Source: Myotis daubentonii
Taxonomy: Eukaryota > Chordata > Mammalia > Chiroptera > Vespertilionidae
Length of the DNA stretch: 64,000 bases
Assembly (NCBI RefSeq): GCF_963259705.1
Contig: NC_081842.1
Location: 67,468,787-67,532,786 of the forward strand
Direction: 5' to 3'
Shown here: positions 21,359-34,391 of the stretch, piece by piece
Position numbering within the stretch: position 1 is the stretch's first letter
How the letters are laid out: each line of letters opens with the position of its first letter
Notes under the pieces: model-generated
What the model was told of the DNA's origin: nothing
Database searches by the model: none
What the model saw: the letters and a program-made list of their open reading frames with translations, nothing else
Position numbers and translations under genes: made by a program

Positions 21359-22499
21359 AAAGGACTACTTCTAAAAGCCTACAGGATGTTAAAATGTGCT
21401 AACAAAAACAATTTCAGGAAATGCAATGCTAAGAAAAGCTAATTAGAATTTTTTCACTGCAGGCCTTTTCAGAGCCTTTAAAATGTGATTTTGCATCATG
21501 AATCACCAAGAGGGGGACAGCGTATGCACTGAAGCCTGAACTCACTTAACCACAGGCCTGGACTTACTTGACCACAGGCCTGGACTTATTTGACCACACT
21601 ACTCTTTTTTCTCAGAGTACCATTAGTGAGGGGAATTTCATCAAATACACTTTGGGAAATGGTGGCCTAAGAGGTTCCTGGAGAATATCCCAAAAGCAAT
21701 TTGTAAAACAGCATGATCGCATTTTTGCAAATAAAAAATTACATATAAATATGTGGTATATAGTTATTTGGATTGTCATAGGAAAATATCAAGAGACACT
21801 TAAATGTTAACGTCAGCTATTTCTGAAGATTAGGGGATTTGCACTTTTTATATTAAACGTTTCAGGAATACTCAAAGTGGGTATGTTATCACATGTAATT
21901 AAAAAGGCAAATTTGAAAGAAAAAAAAGAGAAGCTATCCCCAAATATTATTATGTCATCACACACTATTTTAACATCCCACAGGCATGAAGGCCTTATTT
22001 CCCAACAACCCCCTGGGCCAAAAAAGCGTCACTCATTGCCCATTATCCCATCTGAACATTTTCCTGCTTCTCTCTCTAACAAATAACTGCTCTGGATGGT
22101 GACAAACACCTCCCCCAATTCCAAGATTTTGTTGCTTCCACAAAATATGGACAGGTGTTTTAGAAAAAATGAAAACACATTTAATATTCTGTTAATAACC
22201 TTTACAAATCAAATTACTTTGTTAAGTAAGTTGTATAAAATATTCATCAAGTACTTAGTTTGCTGAAATTATCATGTTGGGCATATTAACATTTAAAGAC
22301 TGCCTTTTTTTTCCCTGCTAAATTAGTAACTTCCTAATTTAACTGATTTGTAAGTGTAATTAAAAGCCCTGAGATTTAGTGAATGTAACGTACCAGGTTT
22401 GGTCGCAATGTGAAACCAAGGCAAATATCGAGAACTGGAAGAAATAATCGGTGGTGGCACAAAACAAAGACTTTGGCCATCTGCTGAGTTACTGTGTAT
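21359..22499. other. BOC intron 1, AT-rich unique sequence
   Basis: No gene is seen. A 22-bp unit (ACCACAGGCCTGGACTTACT plus TG) is tandemly doubled at 21549-21592. The stretch 22130-22380 is a possible conserved non-coding element (ATTA-rich, no repeat signature). Confidence 0.4.
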
Positions 22500-22655
22500 G
22501 AGACAATTCATGCAGTGTCTTGTCTCACCTCTAAACACCTCTGTGAAGTGGGTAGCATTGTCATCCCATTTTACAGATGCAGAAATTGAGGCTTACAGAG
22601 ATGAAGCATCTTGTTCAAGCAAAGGATTCAAAGCCAGGGCTGCCTGCTTCCCCTG
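22500..22655 (-). repeat. MIR SINE fragment
   Basis: The segment CATCCCATTTTACAGATGCAG, followed by AAATTGAGGCTTACAGAGAT, is a classic MIR core in reverse orientation. Confidence 0.8.
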
Positions 22656-23009
22656 CCTATTGGTGTCCTTGGTTGATCCAAGCAGATACACAATGAACTG
22701 TTTTCTAACCAAGGAACTGAGCCTGAAAACAGTCAGTCTGAACTGGAGTCATGTTCTAGCTACCATATTTCAGGAGGGTTGGGTTGGCCAAGTCCCACAA
22801 TGCACAGTGCGTCCAGCTCCTGCAGATGTGCTGTTGCCCACCCCGCCCAGAGTCAGTCCTGAGGTCCGAGTTCTGAAATCCCACCCAAAAGTTGGTAGCA
22901 GCACTTTGAGTCTGGATTCAAGTTATATGCACCAGCACATATAAGAGACAATAAAATTCTTCCATTTCTGAATCTGGCCTCTCTCATCTTCCTTCTGTTC
23001 TTACACAAG

Positions 23010-23165
23010 GAGTAGGAGGTAGGTTCTCAACTCTGGCTGCATAGAAGAATCATCTGTGGACACCAAAGCACACCAGTGCTTGGGCAGCCCCGCAGGCAAA
23101 TTAAGTTACAACCTCCGGAGGTGCGGCCTGGGCATCAATCAGTGTTTTTAAAATTCTTTCCTGGA
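23010..23165. repeat. MER5-type hAT-Charlie fragment
   Basis: GTTCTCAACTCTGGCTGCAT, AGAATCATCTGTGGA and GTGCGGCCTGGGCATCAATC match a MER5-type consensus. It is degraded. Confidence 0.65.
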
Positions 23166-26100
23166 AACCGTGATGTGTCGCCAGGGTTGGGAAGCAGCAT
23201 GGGCTGCCTCTGCTCTGGACCTGGGGTTATTTTGATTAGGAATGTCTACCTCTGCCAGACATGCCCTGATTGCATTGGATACCATGATTGGAACGGAGAG
23301 TTTTGCATACATAAAAATGGTCCTGACTATATTATTTTGAAGAAATTCTTGTCATTCTTAAAGCTATATATTTTTAGTTTCACACATTTATTTTAAGAAA
23401 TAAAACATTTTCTCAAAGCTTCTCTCAGATTTCCCCAGATATTTTCTGGACTTTTAGATTCCTCGTTTTCTCCTCTTCACATACAAATAAAAACAAAAAC
23501 CCAAGCAGAAGCCACCACAGGCCCAACAGGCCCAAGAGCAGCAAAGGAAACACAAACAGGTCCCTGGACCTGTCACCCCTGCTGACTAAGGCCACCAACC
23601 TCTGGGAGGTTCGCAGGAGCCTAGAGGTCTTCCAAGCATATGCACATTTGAAGCTTGCACATCAAAACCTGAAATGCCACCAGCGATTTCCTTAACAAAG
23701 CCAGGCAGTCTGCAGGGGCTCAGGGACCACCGGGAAGTGAAACAGGTGTGGGCCAGCCAGGGGTCCCAGGTCCACTTAGCCCCACCTCACACCAGAGGGC
23801 TTTGCCAACACTGGATGGCTTTTTGACATCCCAAAGGGTTAACAGCTCAGCCCCTAGCTTCCGGCCTTCCCTAAGGAGTCCCCGTTCAGTTGGGTCCCTC
23901 CTGCAGAGGAGACAGCTTCCCTCCCCCACCCCACCCCCCAAGAGGCTTGGGTCCCACCCAGCCCCTCCCCGCTCTGCGGCCCTCCCACTCCAGGAATGAA
24001 GCTGCCGCTGCCCAACATATACCCAGACTGGTTTCATCTCCTTCCAAATCCATTTTGTGTCTTAACTTCTGCCAAGAATAAAAATTAAAACACTCACACA
24101 CACATCGTGCGAGTATGGGAGGGGAGGACAGGACTGGAAGTTTTAACTGAAAAAGACCAGGCAGGGAGTGGGAGGGCCCCCGGGGTCTGCGATGTCTTGC
24201 CCGAGGCCCCTGCTGGCTACACACAAGGTCAGATCTAAGGGCAAGTGTTGGCAGCACCTCCCCTCATGTTCCTCGGACGCCCCCTTCCACCCTCACCTCT
24301 GCCCAGAGGGACACAGAGCAGCCTGAGCTGCCAGTGCTGCAAAGGCCGGAAGCGGACTGCATTCCCCACACTTGGAGGGCCTGCTCCTTGCCAACCCCAA
24401 AATGAATAAAACAGCACTTGGGATGGCACGCGGACCCTGGCAAAGCAGGTGGCTCCCAGGCTGCTCGTGGCCACCCAGAAAAACGGGTCTGGAGCTGGGG
24501 CCTCCGTCCTCAGAGTCCTGTCCCACCACACCCAGGGCAGGCAGAGGCCTGAGACAGCAGCTCTGACCCGGCTCTCCCGTTCTCGTTGTCCGCTCCCCCC
24601 AACCCCCGCCGGGGAAACCAGGAGCCCCTGCCCTGCAGAATGACCACACCCAACGCCTCGCCCACCCAGGACCCTGCAGGGTTAGACGATGGCCGCTTAC
24701 TCAGCTCTGAATCCCACCATTTGCCCCGTTTTCTCCCCAAATGCTGAACTAAGTCCTCACAGTCCTTAAACCTGCTGCCCAGGTGGACACACCCCTCATG
24801 GAGTCACTTGCCTTACCAGTCAATAAGCACTTACTGAACTCCACTCCGTAGGAGGCTCTGGGAATCCAAAGATAAAGTTCAAGCGTTCTCTACCAGCTCA
24901 ACACCTGGTAGGGCGCAGCACAGACACATCTGGGTGCCCTGTGGAACCATTGCAAATTGAGCCGAGTGTTCTGGGCGGGGGTTTTGTCCTTCCCAGGCCG
25001 CTGTGAGGAGGGGTGGGGAGACGGGAGGACACACTGCTTAGCAAAGGGTAGCCTGGTGGCATCCATCCGGTTCCATCTGGCACACACAGCATAGCAACGA
25101 AGACAAAGCAGTACTTTAAGAGCCCTTCTGTTTGCCTTGACAATGGTTGAATCTGGGTGATGGGTACATTGGGTTTGTGATACTCTTCCTTCAGCTTTTG
25201 TGTGTTTGAGCTTTTAGATAACAGATAATAATGAATTTTTCCCCAATAGGATAACTAGAGCAAGATCCTCCCGAAGCTTCCTAATCCTACACCAACTTCC
25301 AAACTGCCCCCCCGCCACCGCACCACCACCACTATCACCCACTTATCCAACATCTTCTTTTTAAAGAATTAGTCTCTTTAATGTTGAAAGTATTACAGAT
25401 GTCCCCTTTTGCCCAGTGTCTTCTTAGCTAGGCCAAATAGCACTGTCAGGCAGGTTTCAGGGGGTGCCCTGGTTCTGGTGGGTGAGGGTAGTGTACCCCC
25501 TCTTTGACCTTCAAGTGCTCCCCAGTGTTGGGACAAAGAGGCCACCCCACCCCTGAAAGGAGACTGTTGGCCGCAGCCAGAGATCCTGAGGGGCCTTCTC
25601 CCTGGCTCTGCCTCAGCTTCGGGAGCAGTGGGCTGCCTCCAGGCCCCCGGCCTCCAGGCCCCTGCCTCCTTTACAGCTTCCCTGTCCTGGCTTCCCTGTC
25701 CCGATGGGCCTCCCCAAAACCCTGGGCCTATCTCACCAGCAGGTCCCCAGCTCTGGCTGGCGTTTCCTCGACAGCAGAACCAACCACGTGCACGGGCCTG
25801 AGGCCCAGGTGCAAGACCATCCCTTTGCTCTGGGCCTCCATGCCTCTACCTATAAAATTCTCAAACATACTGTAAGAGACAAGACTCTAAGGAGCCCAGT
25901 CTTCCAAGAACATGGGCTTTTGGGAAATAATTACAAATCAGCAGCTTCTCTAAGCCAAAGTAACAATCATGATCATAATAAAGGTGACCATCCAGCACCT
26001 ACTCTTGTAATGAGAGAACGAAGGGCATGCAATTCAACGTGGAATGACCCCCTTGCTTGGATCTGAGTATCTTGAGGGCAGGCGGCTCAGTGCTCAAGAA

Positions 26101-28500
26101 TCTGCTGGCTGAGCAGTTGACCGGGCCACTCTTTAATGTTACGGACGTGCCTTTGGGCCCGGGTGGAAAACGCCTGGCGAGCGTGCAGTGCTGCTCTCTG
26201 CAGGCTTCCTGCTGGGCATCTGAACAACGGAAACAGCTCAGCGTGAAACCTCAGGTGACCGAAGAGAGGCCGGTGCAGGGGGTCCAGAGTTTCAGCAGGT
26301 GGTCTTCTCCACGCGAGGGGGACAGGCCGGAACGCCCCAGCCCGGGAGTGGGAGTGTAACACACCTCATCTTAGGAGAGATGGGAAGAAAGCAGGTCTCA
26401 CTGTGTTCCCCCATCCAGACCGAGGGCATCAGCAGTTCCTGTGTGAGGGAGATTCGTTCTGCCCGCCTGAGGTTCCCTCAGTGGGGCATGTACCCCTCCT
26501 CGCCCCCTGGCGTTGGGAGCACAGAGAACCTCGTTACTAAGGAGCCCCGCTCCACTGTCACGGAAGCCTGCTTTCTCTGGAGAGCGGAGCAGGTTGGCGG
26601 TGGGTGAAACTGGAACCCAGCGCCGGTTTCTACGGAGAGAAGACCCAGCTCACCAGAGCTCCTTCAGCCCAAGCCAATCCTCCCGAAGGAGCGAGGCCCA
26701 CGCTGGCCTCCTGGGCATCCGCTCCAACAAGCGGCCACACCGCTGACGTCTGGCATGGCCCCGCTGTGCAGAATGCCATCCTTTATGCTGAAGGCAATTT
26801 TGAAATGCGCCACATTTATATTTATATTTACATTTTACAAATATAAAGGCTATTTATGAAGGTCTTTCTGAGACATCCCCCATCCCCAAATCAAGAGAAA
26901 AAAGAAATGATTTGTCTGAGCACGTATTTATCTTTGGTTCCGAGAATGTGGGCCCCGTGCCTAGACACACTGCCTGGCATGTACCTACGAAGCCAGCCTG
27001 GGATTCTTTCTCAGGACTCTCACTGCACCTCCTGCGGACAGGCTGTGAGGAGGTGACTTGGGGTCAAGGCTGGACTTATCTGTAAGGAACGCAGGGCTCA
27101 CACTCACAGGTGTCGGCTGCTCTCTACCCTCTGCCTCCCCAGACAAACCGAGGCAAAGGCCAAGGCTTCTGGAAGTGCCGACGGTCAGACTCCGGAGTTA
27201 GACCCAGGAAGCCTAACCTGATTCCAACATTAACAACAAAAGCCAGGACCGCTGGCCTATAGAGGGCCTCCCCTGAAGAGTTTAAAGAGCTTCCAACTCT
27301 CCACTGCGTTAGTGCTCACCGTCTCAGTGACAACCCTGGGACAGGTATTACCAGCCTCCACTTACAGGGGGACAACGAGGTAGGGCCACCGAGGGGCGGC
27401 CCAGAGCTCTGTGAGCGTGGTCAGGCCACGGATGGGAGGCCGGCCGGGGGAAGACAGCAAAGCAGAGGAGGAGGAGGAGGTGTGGATCTGGGTCATCGGC
27501 ATGGAATGTCCACTTCCCGAGGGGCCGATGAGGCTTCCCCCCTCCTCGTGCTGAACTCTGACACACCTGGCTGGTGTCCGGCAGCGTGAGGAGGTACCAG
27601 CTGGCCTCCGCTCTGTGTTTATTCCAAACAGGAAGCAATGGAAGCGGCTAAACTTCAGTCCCTGCTCCCCAGGGCTGGAACCCTCTGCCTAGTCCACCTT
27701 TCCCCAGCCCCTGGGAATTTCCAGCCTGGCTTCACCAGAGGAGACACACGACCCCCATTTACATGCACGTCCCTTCTCCTAACGGGGCCCAGCGTTAGGG
27801 TGGGGCTGGAGGAGCCTCTCCTGCCCCGGTGATAAAATCCATCACTATCACCTATCTGTCCCCCAAAGAGCCTCGCCGTCTAGAGTGACTGCTGAGTGCG
27901 CTGCACGCTGAGGTTCCTGCCCCCACGCTCCCCCGGAATCCTAGTTTGTGAGGCTGACTGGAGAAAGCAGCATGTCTGGGCAGGGGAAATGTTCTCAACC
28001 TCTTTGCATCTGAGGGAGTCTTTCTCCCCAGTGACCACAAAACAGGCCCCAGGGCTCAGCCAGTCCCAAGGCCCAGCACAGACACTGCTGGGACTGGGAC
28101 TGGGACTGGGCTGGGCGGGGAGCAGCGGCCTGAGAGGCTGGGGGACAGGTAGCCCGCACAGGATGTGGTGGGGAGGAGGGCTGCTGCCCGCGGAAGCTCG
28201 CTGCCCCACGGCTGGTCCACCGCTCCACAGCAAGTAAAACAAACTACGGAGGAGGAAGGCAAACAGCCCGCGTGCTCCTCCTGTCTACTCGGGAAGGGGA
28301 TGGGAAGGTCTGCACAGCTGACACTTCCAGATGTGGAACCAAAACACAGGCAGCTCCTGACAGTTTACCAGCCTGGGCTAAACTCCAGTAGCACCAGGGC
28401 CGGGCCTGTTCAGTGGGCGAAGAAAAAGGTATGGCACTGCAGGCTCTGCTCAGGTGGGTCTCAGCATAGGGCGCTGGGCTCCTCCTTTGCTGGGCCCTTG
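23166..28500. other. BOC intron 1, mostly unique GC-rich sequence
   Basis: No gene is supported in this block. I see an L1-type 3' end remnant near 25140-25250 (GGGTGATGGGTACATTGGGT), a MIR fragment near 27330-27400, and a G-quadruplex motif at 28090-28120. Many open frames here are by-products of high GC content. Confidence 0.5.
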
Positions 28501-28521
28501 CTCCAAGAGTAGAATGGATGG

Positions 28522-28546
28522 GTGTGTGTGTGTGTGTGTGTGCGCG
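28522..28546. repeat. (TG)n microsatellite
   Basis: About ten TG units followed by GCGCGTGCG. Confidence 0.9.
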
Positions 28547-28559
28547 TGCGGGGGTTGGG

Positions 28560-29050
28560 GGAAGGTCATGTTTAAAACTCGAGGAGACGGCTAAGTGAAA
28601 GAAGCTAGCCTGAAAAGACTACATATTGCGTAATTCAAACTATATGACATTCTAGAAAAGACAAAACTACAAAGACAGTAAAAGCAGCCGTGGTTGCCTG
28701 GGATTTGGAGAGGGAAGGAAGGAAGGAAGGTTGGAGAGTGGAGCACAGGGGATTTTAGGCAGTAAAACTATTATTCTGTATGATCCTGTAATGGTGCATG
28801 CCTGTCATTGTGCATTTGTCAAACCCCACAGAATGTACAATGCAAAAAGTGAGTTTTAATGTAAACTACGGCCTTTAGTTAATAACAATGTGTCAACATT
28901 GACTCATCAGTGGTAACAAATTTACTACACCAACATGTTAGTAATATGGGAAATTGGTACAGAGTGAAGGGTGTGAAGCAACTCTGTAATTTTCACTTAA
29001 TTTTTCCTGTAAATCTAAAAATGCTTTTTTAAAAAGGCTATTGATTTTTT
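28560..29050 (+). repeat. L1M-type 3' UTR fragment
   Basis: GTGCATTTGTCAAACCCCAC, TAATGTAAACTACGGCCTTT, AGTTAATAACAATGTGTCAA and TTTTCCTGTAAATCTAAAAA follow the L1MB-like 3' untranslated region in order. It is old but long and collinear. Confidence 0.8.
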
Positions 29051-29303
29051 TTAAGTTAAAAGAAAATGCTGGAGGAGGCAGCTTGGGCCATTACCAGCTC
29101 CCTGAGGTGCTGTAGATTTTGGATCTGAGGATTGTGGTAGTGTACTTTCTCAAACACATTTGTGTCAGCACAAAACCTCTTGGGATCTTTATCCCTATTT
29201 TTATTCCTTCTCAGCTTCCAAATCTAGAACCAAGTTAGAAATGACTGAGATGCAATTTGAAGTAAGATATGCCCTCAGGCAGATGCAAACATGCTGCCCC
29301 TTA

Positions 29304-29362
29304 TACTTCCACACCTGTCAGCTCCCCAAATCCTTGTACTTCCACACCTGTCAGCTCCCCAA
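29304..29362. repeat. 33-bp tandem duplication
   Basis: An exact 26-bp block (beginning TACTTCCACACCTGTCAGCT) occurs at 29304-29329 and again at 29337-29362, a period of 33 bp. The two copies are identical, so the duplication is recent. Confidence 0.9.
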
Positions 29363-29599
29363 CAGCAGGCGTCTGTGTGGCCTGTGTGCCCAGCATGGGC
29401 CTCACCCCAGCAGGTCCTCACGTGTGTGAGGACTGGACTATTCTTAAATTCATCCCATGTTCCTCATGCCCCTGGCTCGTGGTTCCAAACCAGATTCAGC
29501 AGAGCGCCAATTCAACCCGGGTACTGTGCTAGCAGGAAGGGCTGTGCCGTGGAGGGTCCAGGCGCACTGAGGACGCCCCAGCTGAGCAGCTGGACTATT

Positions 29600-29712
29600 T
29601 ACTCCTGGTGGAGTGAGAGGATGGGCTGGGTGTCGCTGCATTTCCTAGCCAGGCCCAGCACAGTACTGGGCTTAAGTGGGTGTCCAACAAATTCTTCTTG
29701 AGTGAGCGATGC
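29600..29712 (+). repeat. L2 LINE 3' end fragment
   Basis: AGCACAGTACTGGGCTTAAG, then TGTCCAACAAATTCTTCTTG and AGTGAG, is an L2-like terminal sequence. Confidence 0.55.
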
Positions 29713-30000
29713 GGAAGGGCCAGGGAGGCATCCATTCCCACACTCCCCTTACAAAAGGAACAACTGGCAGCTGAAGTCAGTCTCCCGAGGAGGGAGAGGA
29801 ACTGGGCTGCGTCTGCTGCGGCCCAGCACACTGCTTCCCGGCTTTACACGAACATTACTAGGATTCTCTCTCCCACGTACCTCATACACTAGTACATATT
29901 CCCAGATGCAGTGTTCTTACATAATTCTGCCTGTAATGATTTCATTTTGTTTGAAACTCATTATACTCCTTTTGAGATTCAGGAGATCCATGAAGATTAG

Positions 30001-30055
30001 TAAATAAATGAATGAATGAATGAATGAATGAATGAATGAATAAATAAATAAATAA
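30001..30055. repeat. (GAAT)n/(AATA)n microsatellite
   Basis: About eight AATG/GAAT units pass into AATA units. Confidence 0.95.
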
Positions 30056-30840
30056 AGCACCAAGTACATATGAGATTCTATTCTAGGCACCGGGGAAAGA
30101 GTGAGGCACAAAACCAAGTCCCTGATCTCATGGGTCTTTTATTACAAAGGATAAGCAAGCAATAAGCAAATGAACAAAGAGATATATGTTGGGAGATAAC
30201 GTTGAGGAAAATAAGTTCGGTTGAAGGGAGAGAGAATGAGGGTGGGAGTGCGACTTAATAGAGGGCAGTCAGGAAGCTGAATGAAGTAGGGAGGGACTGC
30301 GCAGATAGCGGGAAAGAGCCTTCCCTGCAGAGAGCAAAGCAAGTGCAAGCCCCTGAGAAGGGAGGTTGCTCAGCTAGTTGGAGGAGCAGCCAGGAGGCCA
30401 GTGTGGCCTTGGGAGTGGGCGGGGTGGTGGGGAGAAGAGGGAGGAGAGAGAGGAGAGGGAGTAGACAGAGGAGAGGGAGGAGAGGACAGAGGGGTGCGGC
30501 TGAGGGCACCTAGATGTCTGGAGTTTTCTCTGAAGGAAACAGGGCACCATGGAGAGTTCTGGCTTCTCTTTCGGAGGTTGACCCTGACTTCTCTATGAAC
30601 AGATTACGGGCCAGAAAGGTCTGGGGACTTGGAAGCAGGGAGAACACTTGGGAAGCTCCTGCAATAGTCCAGGTAGGCAATGTCAATGGAAGGCTGGATT
30701 CTGGATACATTTTCAAGGCAAAGCCAATACAATTTGCGAATTTAAAGTGGAATATGAGGGAAGAACAGAGTCAAAGGTGACTCGCAGGGTTGTGGCCTAA
30801 CTGGTAGCATGGACGATGCTGAATTGGGGGAGAAGCTGAG
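30056..30840 (+). repeat. Ancient mammalian interspersed repeat (family not named)
   Basis: The text follows a widespread old repeat: TTCTATTCTAGGCACCGGGG, AAGTCCCTGATCTCATGGGT, GCAAGTGCAAGCCCCTGAGA, GCCAGTGTGGCC, GCAATAGTCCAGGTAGGCAA and GACTCGCAGGGTTGTGGCCT. A second copy of the same family is at 60300-60890. I recognise the pattern but cannot name the family with confidence. Confidence 0.6.
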
Positions 30841-33800
30841 GAAAAGGGTGGAAAGTCTTTTCCAGTGGCCAGGTCTGAGGACTGCTACCTCACGGTGCTC
30901 CCAGGGCTGGCCTTGCGCACGGTGGGCTCCTCTCTCTCCCCACTGTCTCATCCCTTTGTCTCTGTAGACCTTGAGCCAGTGGGGGTTCCATCAGCACAGC
31001 CTTCCACCTACCCATCCCTCTAGCTGCCCAACCTACCAATAACCCGCCTTTCACTCTGTCCCTTTTCCCTTTTCTTTCCTTCGCTAAGAACAGCCACCTT
31101 CTACTGAATGCTCACCACGCATTCCACGCACTTTCTATGCAGTAGCTTGCTTCCTCTTTGCAACAATCTTAAAAAACCAGGGTCTTGTTTTAGTTCAGGT
31201 GACTAGCCCAGGGACATACACCTAGTGATTGGCAAGGCCAGGGTTCAAACCCATGCCTGTCTGGCTCTGGAGTCCCCCCTTAACCAGGATGCCCCACAAT
31301 CTCCAGCCTGGAAGTGGCTCCCTCCTGGTCTGCCATCCTTCTCCACTCTGCACCCTTTTCCTAATAAGGCTCCCTTCAGACTTCAGTGCTTCAGCTGGGG
31401 TCCCCCTGACAGCCCCAATCCCCACTGTTCCTTCCTCTCTCAGAGGAATGTTAACCAGGATTCTCCTACTGTGGGATCTTTTCCTCTCCCCACTCTCCCA
31501 GGACCCTGAAGCCCTTCACCGCCTCTTACAGCAGGAGAGGGGAAGGCGAGTCAGCTGCAGGGCCTGGGGGTGGGGAGATGGGGGCTCTGTGATAGGACCC
31601 CACTGCCTCTGCCCAGGTTCCTCCGTAGAAAAGAGAACAGAGGCGGATGCAGCCCTTGTGCCCAGACTCTGACTCTGGTTCCCTGGAATGTCGTGTCTCC
31701 TAACTCAGCCTCGGTGGGCACAGATGCCAGAGGCCTGGGGTCTTGGTGGTGGGCAGGGACACTTGGAATCAAAGTGCCCTCTTGCTCCATCTCGCTGCCT
31801 CCTAAGCGCTCTGAGGAGACTGCTTGTGCAGACAGGGAAATAGAGGCAGAGTTCCCATGACTTCCTCAGTCACCCAACTGAGAGGTCACATAATTGCCTT
31901 AAGGCCAGTGTCCTGTGTTCCCGCCTGAGCCCAGAACATCCTGGCTCCAGGCTTTCCATGTTTGTGAAAGGAAACCAGGGAGCTGTGAGAACTCCATGGC
32001 CTCGCAGCCACATCTCCACTCCCCCGGCCCGGAAGGAGGGCAGGTCTGTTTGCTCTTCTGCAGGTAACTAACTGCCTGAGCAATTCTTCCTGCTGGGCCC
32101 TGTGGTATTTGCCTGGAAGGCCCCACCTCCTGTCTGTTACCTGTCTGTCAGAGCCGCTAAGTCCTTCTTCAGGGTGTTTTTCTGCACAAGCTGCCACTTC
32201 TCCTGAGCAGGAGGTTTCTGCTCCGTCCAACGCCTTCCCGCCCTCACCCCACCCAGGGCACAGAGCACCTGCCTGATCAGACTCGCAGACCGAGGAGCAA
32301 TGGATTCAGCTGGCATCTGTGGTGAAGCAGAGCTCCAGATAGCCAATCCGAATGATGTCTCAGGGGCAAAAAAAAAAAAAAAGTCAGGAGCCATGTTCTG
32401 AGATGAGACCCAAGATGGAGGCAAAGTCTGACCCCAGCGAGACCACAGAGCCTGGCTTCCTGGTGCTGCTTCCCCGGAGCAGTCAGAACCTTCCAGCTAT
32501 CGTCCTGGGAAGTCGGTAAAGGGCCCCACCCAACCCTTAGCTTTTGTTGCAAAAGGAGCAGTTCTCCTTAAGCTAAGGGAGCTCTACTTTGGGGGAGAGA
32601 TTGTCTGGGCAGTTATTTTTCCTTTCAAGCCTGAGTTTTGGAGTCAGCAGCCCTGCAATGAAATCTTGTGTGACCAGAACAAGTCATTACAATCATTGAA
32701 GCCTCAGCTCCCTTACCTGCAGAATAGGACCACTGTGCCCATCTTCCTGGGACTGCGGGGGACTGGGCTGGGCACACAGTGGGTGCTCCCTAAATGGCAG
32801 CCGTCATTCTCCACATCCCTGGAAGGACGACGGAGGCAGGTGGTGCTGCCACTCTGGCCCGAGATTCCTGCTCTCAGCCTGCCCTCCAGGCCCACTGATG
32901 GCTCCCTGAGTGACAGGGTGATAATTCGTCCCTCCCATGATCAAGGGTACACGCTGCTCCTGTGTGCTCACCTCTGGCAGGAGATGTTCGCCACATCAAC
33001 GCCAGCCTTCATTTGTCAATTCAGAGGAACAAAAACGCCTCCATCCCCATCCTGCCTTCAGCCACCTGTCCGGTTCTTTTCACCCAAACTCAAGGCCTTT
33101 GTGGTGTTTCAGTGACAGGGATTGGCTGCCAACCTTGCTGTTCCCTTTGGGCAGGAGAGCCAAGCTCCCTCCCCGCTCTCCCTTTGTCAGAGACCACCCA
33201 GTGGACCTTGCTGGCAAGCTGCCAGCGTCCAGACAGGCGAAAGCGAGGCCTGACCACGCAGCCTCCATCCCCGCCACAGAAGGCTCTGTACAGAGCCCAG
33301 AGCACCTGACTGAGGGGCTTTCACCTGGAGCTGATGCAGCCCTCCCGATGGCGGACCACCAAGGGCGGCGAGGGAGGGCTGCAGGTGACTGCTTCGAGGG
33401 CCTGCACGTTGCAAGAGCCATTAGAATCTAACACGTGGCTGGAACACCGTGGATTTTATATAACTCGTTCCCTACAAAACATCCATTCATAATGACAGAG
33501 GTACACAGCTGTGAATTTCCATCACTTCACGTGGGCTCACTGTGCTGACGGACTGCGTTATGAAACCCCCTCCGCGTGGGCACAGGTACATAAAAAGGAA
33601 GGGCCACACTCACACCACTGTGAGGGGATCGCCTTCCGACAGAAAGCAGAGAGAGAGTCATGTGGGGGGGGGGGGGAGGACTTGTGAAATAATTAGGAGC
33701 AGCGTCTGCTTTCACAGAAAAGTCGTAAAGCCAGAACCCCCCAATTTTCCTCTCCCATTAAGTGTGACCCATACCTAATAAACCTGCTGGAACTGTAATG

Positions 33801-34339
33801 TGAGGTAAGTTCAGACTAGTAAAGGCCCGGGACTGGGACGAATCTGGAAACATATTGGCAGAGCCCGGGAAGGTGGGGGAGGGCTCTCCTCAAGCATCCA
33901 GTTCCAGCCCGCCTGGGGGCCTCCAAGGCCAGCGGGTTCCACAGACACTCCTCCTCTTCCCTGTGCCTCCCATCCTGGGCGCAGGCTACCTCTCGGCAGC
34001 CAAGGAGGCTCCTGGGCAACTGCAGGGCCCAGCGGCTTTTATTTGTCCCTAAAATTAATGTCCCCTCACTTGCTGCTCTGGGAATGGTTTCAGAGCCAGG
34101 CAAACCTACCCTGGACAGCAGAGCCAAGGGCAATGGGACTGAAAGGCAAAAAGCTGAAATCAGGCCCGTGTTTCTAGAATTCTCAACTAAAATCTGACAC
34201 GGACAAGGAAAGAAAAGGCACATTTCTCCTTTTCTCCCTGAAAGGTATTCAGTAACTGGTTTTAGAAATGTGTCTAGTACTCACATTTCTGAGATTCTGT
34301 ATCAATGCAGAGATTCTAGTTTTTAACTTTCCTAAAATT

Positions 34340-34341
<2 letters not shown>
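30841..34341. other. BOC intron 1, unique sequence with MIR fragments
   Basis: No gene is supported. MIR fragments lie near 31100-31290 (minus; GGGTTCAAACCCATGCCTGT) and 32640-32790 (plus; GCCTCAGCTCCCTTACCTGC). A poly-A run is at 32369-32382 and a poly-G run at 33664-33677. An exact GLI consensus lies at 33192-33200. Confidence 0.5.
33192..33200 (+). promoter_or_regulatory. GLI consensus motif (unproven)
   Basis: The 9-mer GACCACCCA is the exact consensus for GLI zinc-finger factors, the effectors of Hedgehog signalling. BOC is known to be repressed by Hedgehog signalling, so the site is in a suggestive place. A single 9-mer is expected by chance about once per 130 kb per strand. Confidence 0.25.

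Positions 34342-34391
<50 letters not shown>
34342..34391. repeat. (CA)n microsatellite
   Basis: About 25 uninterrupted CA units, likely to be polymorphic. Confidence 0.97.
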
